Below, piece by piece: positions 25,735-33,712 of a stretch of 64,000 nt of DNA. How positions within the stretch are numbered: position 1 is the first letter of the stretch; the number at the start of each line of letters is the position of its first letter. Location of the stretch: the NCBI GenBank assembly GCA_963842575.1, contig CAWJGS010000004.1:372001-436000 (forward strand), written 5' to 3'. Made by a program: the position numbers and the translations under genes. The stretch is from JACDER01 sp963842575. Lineage in GTDB: Bacteria > Actinomycetota > Thermoleophilia > Gaiellales > Gaiellaceae. The notes under the pieces were generated by a model. It did not search any database, was not told the origin of the DNA, and saw only the letters and a list, made by a program, of their open reading frames with translations.

Positions 25735-27158
25735 GAGTGGTGACGCTTCGGCTCCAGCGCGTACAGCCGCGAGGAGCCGTGGAAGAGCAGCCGCTGCCCG
25801 TTCCCGGACACCGGCACGTAGTCACCGTGCGCGAACGTGAGTCGCACGCGGCCGGTCCGCGCGTCGACCCCGATGATCCTGCGCGTCGTGCCCGCGTAGA
25901 CGATCCCGGCGACGACGACCGCGGCGCCCGAGATCCGGCCGCCCGCGTTCGCCGTCCACAGCGTGGATCCCGAGGACGCGGAGAGACCGTAGAGCAGGCC
26001 GTCGTACGACCCGACGAACACGCGCCCGTCCCAGGCGGCGGGCGACGAGTAGACGTAGGAGCCGGTGGAGCGGGACCAGAGCCGGCTGCCGTTCACGGAG
26101 AACGCCGTGATAGAGCCGCCGCTGGAGGACGGGACGAAGACGCGCCCCTCCGCGACCGCCGGGGTTCCGTAGATGCGGCCGTTCACGGAGCCCGACCAGC
26201 GGAGGCTCCCGGTTGCCCCGTTCAACGCGAGCAGCCGGCCGCCGTAGTCGCCGATGAAGACCTTCCCGCCGTACAGCGCGGCGCTCGAGGTGATCTTGTA
26301 CCCGGACGAATACGTCCACTTCGCGTGACCCGTCTTCAGGTCGAGGGCGTAGATCGTCCCGTTCCAGTCGCCGAAGTAGTCGATGCCGTTGTGGACGACC
26401 GGCGAGGACTCGATCGGCGAGCCGATCGTGTACCGCTTCAGGATCGCGCCGTTGTAGCGGTTCAGGACGAAAACATGTCCCGTGCTCATCGTGTGCGCGA
26501 CGATCGTGTCGCCCAGGATTGCGGGCGAAGCGGCCATGCGGTCGCCCGTATCGCGCCGCCAGGCGATCTTTCCCGTCTTCATCGAGACGGCCCGGATGAC
26601 GCCGTGCGCGTTGCCGATGAAGGCCACGCCGTCGGAGACGACGGCCGGAAACTCGATGAGGCTCCCCATCCCGCGCGACCAGGCGATCCGGAAGGGCGGC
26701 CGGAGCTTGATCCCCTCCTGCACCTGGGTTCGCGCCGGGACGACGCCGTACATCGGCCACTGCAGCGCGGGCTGGTAGAGGTACAGCGTCCGCCACACGC
26801 GCTTGTTGAAGCCGAGCCGGACGGTCCGCGAAGGGTATCCCGGCGCCCAGGCCGTCACCGGCAGCGGACGCGCGCGCTTTACGTGGAGCTTGCCGATCGC
26901 GCGGGTGCTGACCCGGTCCTTCCGTCCTGCGATCGCGATGGTCGCCGTCCGGATCTTCTGGTGCGTGTCGCCGTCGATCACCGAGACATAGACGGCGCGG
27001 CCGACCGCCTTCGGCTGAGGCGCCGGCGGGTTGGGCTGCGGTTTCGGGGGCGGAGGCGGAGGTGGAGGCGGGGGCGGTTGCGCGTCGTGCGAGCCGCCGC
27101 CGGCGCAGCCTGCGGCGAGGCCGGCTACGGCCACGAGCACGAGCGCGGGGCGGATCAC
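25731..27158 (-). CDS. Exported lipoprotein with polyproline linker, small beta domain and PQQ-type beta-propeller
   Basis: 475 residues from the GTG at 27158 (GTGA overlap). LAAGC near residue 18 is a lipobox. A run of eleven prolines and a Pro/Lys-rich linker follow, then a ~75-residue domain (YVSVIDGDTHQKIRTATIAI, resembling a carboxypeptidase-regulatory/Ig-like beta-sandwich), then a propeller starting WPMYGVVPARTQVQEG with blades such as YFGDWNGTIYALDLKTGH. It is a paralogue of the next gene. The proline run would need EF-P for translation. Probably a cell-surface binding or assembly factor for the glycan made by the operon. Confidence 0.82.
   Translation of the reverse strand: MIRPALVLVAVAGLAAGCAGGGSHDAQPPPPPPPPPPPKPQPNPPAPQPKAVGRAVYVSVIDGDTHQKIRTATIAIAGRKDRVSTRAIGKLHVKRARPLPVTAWAPGYPSRTVRLGFNKRVWRTLYLYQPALQWPMYGVVPARTQVQEGIKLRPPFRIAWSRGMGSLIEFPAVVSDGVAFIGNAHGVIRAVSMKTGKIAWRRDTGDRMAASPAILGDTIVAHTMSTGHVFVLNRYNGAILKRYTIGSPIESSPVVHNGIDYFGDWNGTIYALDLKTGHAKWTYSSGYKITSSAALYGGKVFIGDYGGRLLALNGATGSLRWSGSVNGRIYGTPAVAEGRVFVPSSSGGSITAFSVNGSRLWSRSTGSYVYSSPAAWDGRVFVGSYDGLLYGLSASSGSTLWTANAGGRISGAAVVVAGIVYAGTTRRIIGVDARTGRVRLTFAHGDYVPVSGNGQRLLFHGSSRLYALEPKRHHS
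27045..27077 (-). repeat. Low-complexity tract encoding eleven consecutive prolines
   Basis: A G-rich 33-base run (mostly gga/ggc/ggt units on the plus strand) that reads as Pro11 on the minus strand in the lipoprotein linker. Such tracts slip easily during replication. Confidence 0.85.
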
Positions 27159-28165
27159 GCCTCGCCGGGCTCGCTTGCGATCGGCTCTGGGACGTCCTCG
27201 GAGAACGGTTCGAGAGTACCGTCCTCCGCGGTCGTCAAGGTCAGGTGTGAGAGGAAGCGCGTCATCATCACGCCCTCGCGAAAATCGCCGAGGCGCGGCT
27301 CGGGCCGCTCCCCCTCGGCGAGCGCGATCGCAAGCTCCGGATAGCGGCTGCCCGCCGCCAGCGGGAGGGGGAATGCCCCGCCGAAGCGCGGGTTCACGTC
27401 GGTCACCTCGTGGCGGTCGCCGTCCTCCCGGAAGCACTGGATGTTCGCCGGCCCGACGAGCCCCAGCGTCTCGGCGACGTGCGCGCCGTACTCGATCAGG
27501 TCCCAGTCCTTGATCGTCATGCCCTTGATCGACTCGCCGCCGCGCGACTCGATCATCGTGCGCGGGATCGCGTTCAGGCAGCGACCGTCGAAGTCGCAGA
27601 AGACGTCGATCGAGAACTCCTCTCCGCGGCAGCACTTCTGCACGAACGAGTCGGCCTTCGTGTAGCGCAGGAAGAAGTCGAGCTGCTCGCGGTTCTCGGC
27701 GCGGTAGATGTCGCTCGACCCGAAGCCCTGACGGGCCTTCACGAGCACCGGGAACTCGACGTCGCGCGGAACGTCGTCCGGGAGCCAGCTCGGCGGCGAA
27801 TGGACGCCGTTCGCCTCGAAGAACTCGTGCGCGAGGTACTTGTCGTTCACGCGCTCGACCACGTCCGCCCGGGGAAGCAGCGCCTCGGTGCCGAGCTCGC
27901 CGCGGTCGCGGGCGCGCGCGAGGATCTCCTGGTCGAGGTCGGTCAGAGGCACGACGAGACTTACGTTGTAAGTCGCTATTGCCTCTCTGAGCTTCGGGAT
28001 GTAGCCGGGATCGTTTACGCGCGGCACGAACGCGTGGTGGTCGGCGTGGTAGAGCGTCGGCGCGAGCGGGTTGACGTCGGTCGCGACCGTGGTGGCGCCT
28101 GCGCGGCCGAACGCGGTCACGATGTCGACGCGTCTGCCCGAGCACGTGAAGAGAACGGCGGTCAT
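27155..28165 (-). CDS. ATP-grasp domain protein (carbamoyl-phosphate-synthase-large-chain-like)
   Basis: 336 residues from the ATG at 28165, seven bases after the preceding stop; upstream in-frame sequence is not protein-like. The N-terminal pre-ATP-grasp domain (MTAVLFTCSGRRVDIVTAF, ATDVNPLAPTLYHAD, VPLTDLDQEILA) and the ATP-grasp fold (VNDKYLAHEFFEANGV, FPVLVKARQGFGSSDIYRA, VTDVNPRFGGAFPL with the metal-binding Asn) are clear. These enzymes form a carboxylate-amine or similar bond through an acyl-phosphate. ATP-grasp genes of this type recur in polysaccharide clusters, where they may attach an amino acid or modify a sugar acid. The substrate here is unknown. Confidence 0.85.
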   Translation of the reverse strand: MTAVLFTCSGRRVDIVTAFGRAGATTVATDVNPLAPTLYHADHHAFVPRVNDPGYIPKLREAIATYNVSLVVPLTDLDQEILARARDRGELGTEALLPRADVVERVNDKYLAHEFFEANGVHSPPSWLPDDVPRDVEFPVLVKARQGFGSSDIYRAENREQLDFFLRYTKADSFVQKCCRGEEFSIDVFCDFDGRCLNAIPRTMIESRGGESIKGMTIKDWDLIEYGAHVAETLGLVGPANIQCFREDGDRHEVTDVNPRFGGAFPLPLAAGSRYPELAIALAEGERPEPRLGDFREGVMMTRFLSHLTLTTAEDGTLEPFSEDVPEPIASEPGEA

Positions 28166-28172
28166 GGCGCGC

Positions 28173-29075
28173 TCAGAATAGTGCGAACGTCTGCCGGGCC
28201 CGCCATCCACCCTTCGCGTCGCGCTCGTACAGGACGACGCGGTCGACTCTTCCGCGGATCGGCAGCTTCGGCTGCAGCTCACGCTTGATCTCCTCCTGCT
28301 GCTCCTCGGTCAGGCGGCTGCCTATGGTCACGTGCGGGACGATCTCGGCCGCGCTCTCCGGTGGATACTCCACTTCGGGGTAGATCTCGAGGAGCGCCTT
28401 CGTCATCTCCACGAACTGCTTCCGCGGCTGCGGTGCCAGCCACAGGCAGCCGATGTGCTCGAAGGTCCCGAACGCGCTGAGGCGCAGGTCGAACGCGGGA
28501 AAGCGGCCGACCGTGTCGCTCAACCGGTGCCGGTCGAGGCTGTCGAGGCGGCTCGCATGGATGAACGGAGCCAGGAGCGTGGCGTGCGCAGGCATCCCCT
28601 GCTTGCCGCTCGGCGTGTGCGCCCGGCGGTGCTCGCCGATGACCGGGTCGGCCGCGCGCACGGGAACGACGAGCGCGGTCGCGCCCGGCGCGCTCCACTC
28701 GTACCGGTTCATGTTCAGCTCGCACTCGACGTCCAGCTCCGAGACCTCGACGACGATCGAGAGCTCCTGTGCCGCTTCCAGGGTGAGCCGCGGGGGCTGG
28801 TACTCGAGGTCGGTCAGCTGGTAGGTGCGGATCTGTGCCGGGTCGTCGATGTCGAGGCCGTCCACGTTGCGGACGACGAGGCGCGACTCGAACTCGGGCA
28901 GCTCCATGCGCGTCGGCCGGAAGCGACGCCTCAGATGGACGGGCCGCAGAGCGAGCGGGATGGAGACGACGTCACCCTCGCGCCGGATCCGCTCGACGTC
29001 GAACCAGGCGTCATGGATGTGTCCTGCGACTCGCTCGAGCGATTCCGCGTCGGTCGCCGTGAGGCGCGCGGTCAG
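28173..29075 (-). CDS. 2H-phosphoesterase (LigT/2'-5' RNA ligase-like) protein with uncharacterised N-terminal domain; apparent CTG start
   Basis: The C-terminal ~170 residues contain the two HxT motifs of the 2H phosphoesterase superfamily: AHATLLAPF and PHVTIGS. The first ~125 residues form another domain (GHIHDAWFDVERIRREG, VRNVDGLDIDDPAQIRTYQ) that I do not recognise. Protein-like sequence continues upstream of the first ATG (28907) to a CTG at 29075, which forms a CTGA overlap with the upstream stop and is preceded at five bases by GGAAGGAG. No ATG, GTG or TTG exists between. From CTG the protein has 300 residues; from ATG 28907 it would lose ~56 conserved-looking residues. Function in a polysaccharide operon is unclear. 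Confidence 0.75.
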   Translation of the reverse strand: MTARLTATDAESLERVAGHIHDAWFDVERIRREGDVVSIPLALRPVHLRRRFRPTRMELPEFESRLVVRNVDGLDIDDPAQIRTYQLTDLEYQPPRLTLEAAQELSIVVEVSELDVECELNMNRYEWSAPGATALVVPVRAADPVIGEHRRAHTPSGKQGMPAHATLLAPFIHASRLDSLDRHRLSDTVGRFPAFDLRLSAFGTFEHIGCLWLAPQPRKQFVEMTKALLEIYPEVEYPPESAAEIVPHVTIGSRLTEEQQEEIKRELQPKLPIRGRVDRVVLYERDAKGGWRARQTFALF

Positions 29076-29656
29076 GCGTTCTCCTTCCAGCCGCCGGTCG
29101 CGCCCTTGTACGTGCCGCCGAACAGTGCTGCCGGCGTCTTCGCCAGGATCTTCAGGTCGAGCCAGAACGAGCGGTGCTCGACGTACCAGACGTCCAGCTC
29201 GATCCGCTCGTCCCAGGGGAGCTTCGCGCGGCCGTGCACCTGCGCCCAGCCGGTGATCCCCGGTTTCACCTCGAGCCGCCGGCGCTGGCGCGGCGTGTAG
29301 CGCTCGACCTGGTACGCGAGCGTCGGGCGCGGGCCGATGATGCTCATGTCGCCGCGCAGGACGTTCCAGAACTGTGGAAGCTCGTCCAGCGACAGCCGGC
29401 GCAGCACGGCGCCGACCTTCGTGATCCGCGGGTCGCCCTCGTTCACCGCGAGCCCGGCTCCAATCGTCTCGGCGCCGACCACCATCGTCCGCAGCTTGAG
29501 CAACTCGAACTCGACGCCGTCCTTGCCCACGCGGCGCTGGCGGTACAGGACGGGGCCTCGGTCCTCGAGGACGATCGCGGCCGCCGAGCCGGCCAGGATC
29601 GGCGACGCGACAAGAAGCGCTAGGGCGGAGCTGGCGAGATCGAAGAGCCGCTTCAC
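29072..29656 (-). CDS. Undecaprenyl-phosphate sugar phosphotransferase (short form)
   Basis: 194 residues from GTG 29656 (GTGA overlap). This is only the catalytic domain of the bacterial sugar transferase family: one N-terminal membrane helix after VKRLFDLASSAL, then RQRRVGKDG, LLKLRTMVVG, RLSLDELPQFWNVLRGDMS, GPRPTLAYQ and KPGITGWAQVHGR. It resembles PglC/WcaJ-C-type monotopic phosphoglycosyl transferases that load a sugar-1-phosphate on undecaprenyl phosphate. It sits directly after two glycosyltransferase genes in the 31901-24487 operon and is the likely priming enzyme of that operon. Confidence 0.92.
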   Translation of the reverse strand: MKRLFDLASSALALLVASPILAGSAAAIVLEDRGPVLYRQRRVGKDGVEFELLKLRTMVVGAETIGAGLAVNEGDPRITKVGAVLRRLSLDELPQFWNVLRGDMSIIGPRPTLAYQVERYTPRQRRRLEVKPGITGWAQVHGRAKLPWDERIELDVWYVEHRSFWLDLKILAKTPAALFGGTYKGATGGWKENA

Positions 29657-30759
29657 CGCGTGCCTTCGGGCGGAGACCAGGTCGTCGGCACCCCACGGCG
29701 CAGGTAGTTCGCGAGCGCCTGGACGGTCGCCCACGTCACCAGGACGTAGTACCGCGCGATCCCCTTGCGCGCGGCCGCCGCGGCGAGGAGGGCGAGCTGT
29801 CCACCGAGCATCACGCGGTAGACGACCCCTTCGCGCACGAGGACGATGTTCGTCCCCAGCGCGATCAGGTGGAGGACGCCGCTCGCGTAGCGCAGGTGCC
29901 GGTGCGAGACGATCTCGACGGTGTAGACGGGGCCGAGCCGGCGCAGCATCCCGCCGCGCAGCGTGATCAGCCAGCAGTGCTCGAGCATGCGCACCTTGCG
30001 CTTGTACTCGTCCTCGAGGTCGCGCGACGGCTTCTCGTACGCGAGCGCCTCCGGGTCGTAGACGGCCCGCTTGCCGCGCTGCACCATCAGGTACGGGAAG
30101 GCGAGGTCGTGCCCGAAGCGGGGATCGACGTCGACGTACTCCTCGCGGCGCACGGCGTAGATCGGGCCGATCCCGCCCGTGATCGAGCCGAGGCGGGACT
30201 CGCTCTGGCGCAGCCAGTGCTCGTACTTCCAGTACGTGCCCTCGCGGTTCGTCCCGTCCGCGGCGCGATAGACGTGGCCGCCTGTCACGTAGGCGACCTC
30301 GGGATCGGCGAACGAGCGGACGAGCTTGCGCAGCGCGTCCGGCGCCCACTCGGTTGCAGCGTCGGTGAAGGCGAGGATGTGCGCGTCCGTCTCGCGGACC
30401 GCGCGATTCTGCGCGGCGACCTTCCCGCCGCGCTCGCACCGCAGCAGGCGAACGCGGGGCTCGCGCGCGGCAATCTCCTCGACGACCTCGTCCGTGCGGT
30501 CGGTGGACGCATCCGACGCGACGAGAATCTCGACGCGGTCGGGCGGATAGTCCTGCTCGAGCAGGTTCTGGAGCCGGCGCTCGATGACGCTCTCCTCGTC
30601 GTGCGCGGCGACCACTGCGGCGACCGTCGGCAGCTCGTCCCGCGCGTTCACGCGCCGGGGACGCAGCCGCGCCGCCACGGCGGCGGCGAGCGGGTAGCCC
30701 GCGTGCGTCCACGCGAGAGCGCCGACCGATCCCCAGAAGAGCCCCTTTACGAAGGTCAA
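29653..30759 (-). CDS. Membrane-bound GT2 family glycosyltransferase
   Basis: 368 residues. One N-terminal helix, a GT-A domain (VAAVVAAHDEESVIERRL, VASDASTDRTDEVV, AFTDAATEWAPD, GGIGPIYAVRR), and two or three C-terminal helices with RKVRMLEHCW at the position of the processive-enzyme QxxRW motif. This is the layout of cellulose/hyaluronan-synthase-related GT2 enzymes. The start is TTG at 30759, in a TTGA overlap with the preceding gene; no better start is in frame. It likely extends the glycan at the inner membrane face. Confidence 0.87.
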   Translation of the reverse strand: MTFVKGLFWGSVGALAWTHAGYPLAAAVAARLRPRRVNARDELPTVAAVVAAHDEESVIERRLQNLLEQDYPPDRVEILVASDASTDRTDEVVEEIAAREPRVRLLRCERGGKVAAQNRAVRETDAHILAFTDAATEWAPDALRKLVRSFADPEVAYVTGGHVYRAADGTNREGTYWKYEHWLRQSESRLGSITGGIGPIYAVRREEYVDVDPRFGHDLAFPYLMVQRGKRAVYDPEALAYEKPSRDLEDEYKRKVRMLEHCWLITLRGGMLRRLGPVYTVEIVSHRHLRYASGVLHLIALGTNIVLVREGVVYRVMLGGQLALLAAAAARKGIARYYVLVTWATVQALANYLRRGVPTTWSPPEGTR

Positions 30760-31901
30760 CTTCCGAGCACCTGTCCGAGTAGGTCGCGGTACGCGGCGAG
30801 CCCGGCCTCCCGGCCGTGCCGCGACACGACGTAGTCGCGGCCGCGCCGTCCCATCTCGTCCAGATCGTACTGGCCGTCTCGCGCCGCTCGGATCGCGCCC
30901 TCCACGTCCGTCGGCTTTCCCGGCGGGACGACGATCCCGGCGCCGGCCTCACGGACGAGCTGCGCCGCCTCGCTCGCGTCGTCGGCGGCGACCAGCACGG
31001 GCCTTCCGGCCGCCAGAACGCCGTAGAGCCGGCTCGGGACCATGGCCCCGGAAAGCCCGCCGGCAAGTCCGACGAAGTGCAGCGAAGCGGATGAGAGCGA
31101 CGCGGACAGCTCGCTGCGGGGGCGGTACGGGTGGAAGGTGACATTCGCGAGGCCGGCGGCCGCCCGCTGGAGCTCCTCGCGGCGCGCTCCGTTGCCGACG
31201 ATCTCGAACTGGACGTCGGCGAGAGAGCGCGCAGCCTCGAGCAGCGTGTCCAGCTCCTGGGCGTGCCCGATGTTGCCGGAATGCATGACGACGAAGCGCC
31301 CGTCGCGCTCCACGTCCACGGGATGAATCTCGTCCGTGTCCACCCAGCCGGGGATCACGACGATCTGGTCGGGCGCGACGCCCCGCTCCTCCAGGCGCCT
31401 CCCCATCGTCCCGCTGATCGCGACCACGCGATCGGCCCGGCGCAGGTAGAAGTCGACGACCGTCCCGAGCCCCTGCAGCAGTGGAGGGCTCAGCTTCCCC
31501 CGCGCGCTCTCGGGGTAGAGATCCTGGATCACCACGACGAGCGGCGCCCCGAAACGGCGCGCGACGGCGTACGCGGCCGCCCCGAGGAACGGCGGATCGG
31601 TCTGGCAGAGGACGGCGTCGGGGCGGCGGGCGGTGACTCCGCGCAGCGCGGCGAGCACGACGTAGGTGAGGTAGTTGGCAGCGCGCGCCGCCAGCCGGCT
31701 GCGGGAGAAGGCAGTGGAGGGCACGCGGACGACCTCGACGCCGTTCCGCACCTGCCGGCCAGGCCCCGCGCCGCGCGTCGTCCCCGCGACGACCGTCACG
31801 TCGTACGTGTCCGCCAGGCCCTCGCACAGCTCGGTCAGGAGCTGCGCCGTCGCCTCGGGGCCGGGCCAGTAGTACTGGTTGAGAACGAGGAGGCGTCGCA
31901 C
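30756..31901 (-). CDS. GT4 family glycosyltransferase (WcaI/WbuB type)
   Basis: 381 residues. LVLNQYYWPGPEATAQLL, VVVIQDLYPESA, VVMHSGNIGHAQELDTLL and GAMVPSRLYGVLAAGRP match the WcaI/WbuB subgroup, in which PSRLYG/PSKLYE replaces the usual EX7E donor motif; characterised members transfer fucose or N-acetylfucosamine. Start GTG 31901 with TAGGAT six bases upstream. First gene of the seven-gene operon ending at 24487. Confidence 0.9.
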   Translation of the reverse strand: MRRLLVLNQYYWPGPEATAQLLTELCEGLADTYDVTVVAGTTRGAGPGRQVRNGVEVVRVPSTAFSRSRLAARAANYLTYVVLAALRGVTARRPDAVLCQTDPPFLGAAAYAVARRFGAPLVVVIQDLYPESARGKLSPPLLQGLGTVVDFYLRRADRVVAISGTMGRRLEERGVAPDQIVVIPGWVDTDEIHPVDVERDGRFVVMHSGNIGHAQELDTLLEAARSLADVQFEIVGNGARREELQRAAAGLANVTFHPYRPRSELSASLSSASLHFVGLAGGLSGAMVPSRLYGVLAAGRPVLVAADDASEAAQLVREAGAGIVVPPGKPTDVEGAIRAARDGQYDLDEMGRRGRDYVVSRHGREAGLAAYRDLLGQVLGS

Positions 31902-31907
31902 GACTAG

Positions 31908-31917
31908 ATCCTAGGAT
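31908..31917. promoter_or_regulatory. Palindromic bidirectional -10 (TAGGAT on both strands)
   Basis: ATCCTAGGAT is a perfect 10-base palindrome, so each strand reads TAGGAT. The minus copy lies six bases before GTG 31901; the plus copy lies ten bases before GTG 31928. One RNA polymerase could use only one direction at a time. Confidence 0.5.
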
Positions 31918-31927
31918 TGCGTCCATC

Positions 31928-32818
31928 GTGGCGGTCGAGACGATCTGCCCTCTCGGATGCGGGCCGCTCGTGCCCGACGGGACGTCGTACCGGGACAACC
32001 GCATGGGCCTCCCCCACACCGTCCATATCGGCTGGTGTCCCGTGTGCGGATTGGGCGTGACGCTCGACGCGCCGGAAGACCTCGGATCCCTGTACTCGAG
32101 CGAGTACCGGGGCGAAGAAGGGCGCGTACCGGCCACCGGGCGATTGGCACACGCGTGGCACGTCCTCAACGGAAGCCTGCCCCTGACGGACATCGTCCGT
32201 ACCGGCCCCGTGCTGGACGTGGGCTCGAACACGGGCGAGGCGCTGGTCGCGCTGCGCCGGCGCGGATTCGAGGTCACGGGCCTCGAGCCGAACCCGGAAG
32301 CGGCAGAAGTCGCCCGCGGCTACGGGATCGAGGTGATCTCCGCTCCGATCGAAGAGGCCGAGCTGCCGGAGGGACGCTTCGGGTCCATCCTGCTCTCGCA
32401 GGTGCTGGAGCACGTCCGCGATCCACACCATGTGCTGCGCACGATCCGGCCGGCGCTGCGCGAGGACGGAACGGTGTTCATCGTCGTCCCGAACGCGTCC
32501 AGCCTCTGGCGGCGGGCGTTCGGCCCCGACTGGCTGCACTGGCACGTGCCGTTCCACCTCTTCCACTTCACAGAAGAAGCCCTGCGCAAGCTGTGCGCGC
32601 AGTGCGGGCTCGAGCTCGTGCGGACGAGCAACGTCACCCCGGGCGAGTGGCTCCTCCTGTCCCTCGAGGCGCGGCGGAACCGTCGCCGGGGTCGCTACGA
32701 GCTGGAGCAATGGACGGGACGCTACGGCCGCCGGGCGCTCGTCGCCCCGGCCGGACGGCTCGCGGACGTCCTCCACCGCGGAGACGCCATCGTGGCTCAG
32801 GCGGTCAGCTCGCGGTAG
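31928..32818 (+). CDS. Class I SAM-dependent methyltransferase with N-terminal zinc-ribbon
   Basis: 296 residues. The N-terminus has cysteine pairs (CPLGCG at 7-12 and CPVCG at 37-41) typical of a zinc ribbon in front of sugar methyltransferases. VLDVGSNTGEALVALRRRG is SAM motif I, GLEPNPEAA motif II, LLSQVLEHVRDPHHVL motif IV. Enzymes of this plan (Methyltransf_13/C-methyltransferase-like) modify nucleotide sugars or glycans. Divergent from the GT4 operon, 26 bases away, and overlapping the convergent GT4 gene by 22 bases. Confidence 0.83.
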   Translation: MAVETICPLGCGPLVPDGTSYRDNRMGLPHTVHIGWCPVCGLGVTLDAPEDLGSLYSSEYRGEEGRVPATGRLAHAWHVLNGSLPLTDIVRTGPVLDVGSNTGEALVALRRRGFEVTGLEPNPEAAEVARGYGIEVISAPIEEAELPEGRFGSILLSQVLEHVRDPHHVLRTIRPALREDGTVFIVVPNASSLWRRAFGPDWLHWHVPFHLFHFTEEALRKLCAQCGLELVRTSNVTPGEWLLLSLEARRNRRRGRYELEQWTGRYGRRALVAPAGRLADVLHRGDAIVAQAVSSR

Positions 32819-33712
32819 ACGTCGTCGTGCCCCGCGGCGCATTTCGCCCACGTGAAGCGCGCCGCCTGCTGCAGTCCCTTCTCGACGAGCTCGCCCTCGA
32901 GCGCCTTCCGCACGGCCGCCGCCATCGCGTCCACCGAGGTCGGGTCGAAGTACACGGCGGCGTCACCGCACACCTCGGGCAGCGAGGCCGCGTTCGAGGA
33001 CGCGACCGGGCAACCGCTTGCCATCGCCTCGAGCGGGGGAAGTCCGAACCCCTCGTACAGGCTCGGAAAGACGAGCGCGCCCGCCCGCCGGTAGAGCGAC
33101 GGGAGCTCGTCCCAGCCGACGCGCCCGGCGGTCCGCACGCCGGGCGGAAGGTCGCGGAATCCCGTCCCCGTCAGCACCAGCTCGAGGCCCGGCCGCTCGG
33201 CGCGCAGCCGCGCGAACGCCTCGAACAGCCGCGCATGGTTCTTGTGCGGCCAGGGCTCGGCCGGATAGAAGAGGAAGCCCTCCCGCGGCTCGTCCTCCGG
33301 GCCGGAAGCGATCGTGGTCGATTCCGTGGTGGACGACTCGCAGGCGCTCGCGGGGCAGCCCGAGCAGCCGCTGCGCGCGCTCGCGGATGAATTCGCTCGG
33401 GACGATGGCGATGCGTGCCGACCGCGCCGAGCGGTCGTAGGTGAAGCGCCGCAGGAGCCGGCGCGGCGAGCGCATCGGCTCGCGGTGCAGGACGTCGTGC
33501 AGCGTCACCGCCGCCGGCAGCTTCGCGCGCGGGTACGCGACCGTGAACGGGTAGTGGATCGCGTCCAGCCCGTTCAGGTTCGCGTCCCCGCGCGTGAGCG
33601 GCCGGTACTCGAGCTCGCCGTGCTCCTCGAGAGCGCGCAGGAGACCGCGCACGTACGTCTCCGACCCGCCCATCTTTCCCGGCCGGAGCGTCACCAGCGA
33701 GATGCCGATCAC
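32797..33712 (-). pseudogene. Frameshifted GT4 glycosyltransferase
   Basis: The GTG at 33712 (GTGA overlap) opens a normal GT4 start: VIGISLVTLRPGKMGGSE, VTLHDVLHREPM, VVHHGIDHDRF. Near 33300-33312 the frame changes by one base. The C-terminal half, LFYPAEPWPHKNH, AGALVFPSLYEGFGLPPLE, is complete in the other frame and ends at 32797. With one base corrected, a full ~304-residue enzyme results, with intact EX7E motif, so this is either a very recent inactivation or a single sequence error. If real, the protein stops soon after the shift. Confidence 0.82.

Noticed and set aside
27045..27077. G-rich repeat as a CRISPR-like or regulatory repeat
   Set aside because: It is the coding sequence for eleven prolines in the lipoprotein linker and has no spacer structure.
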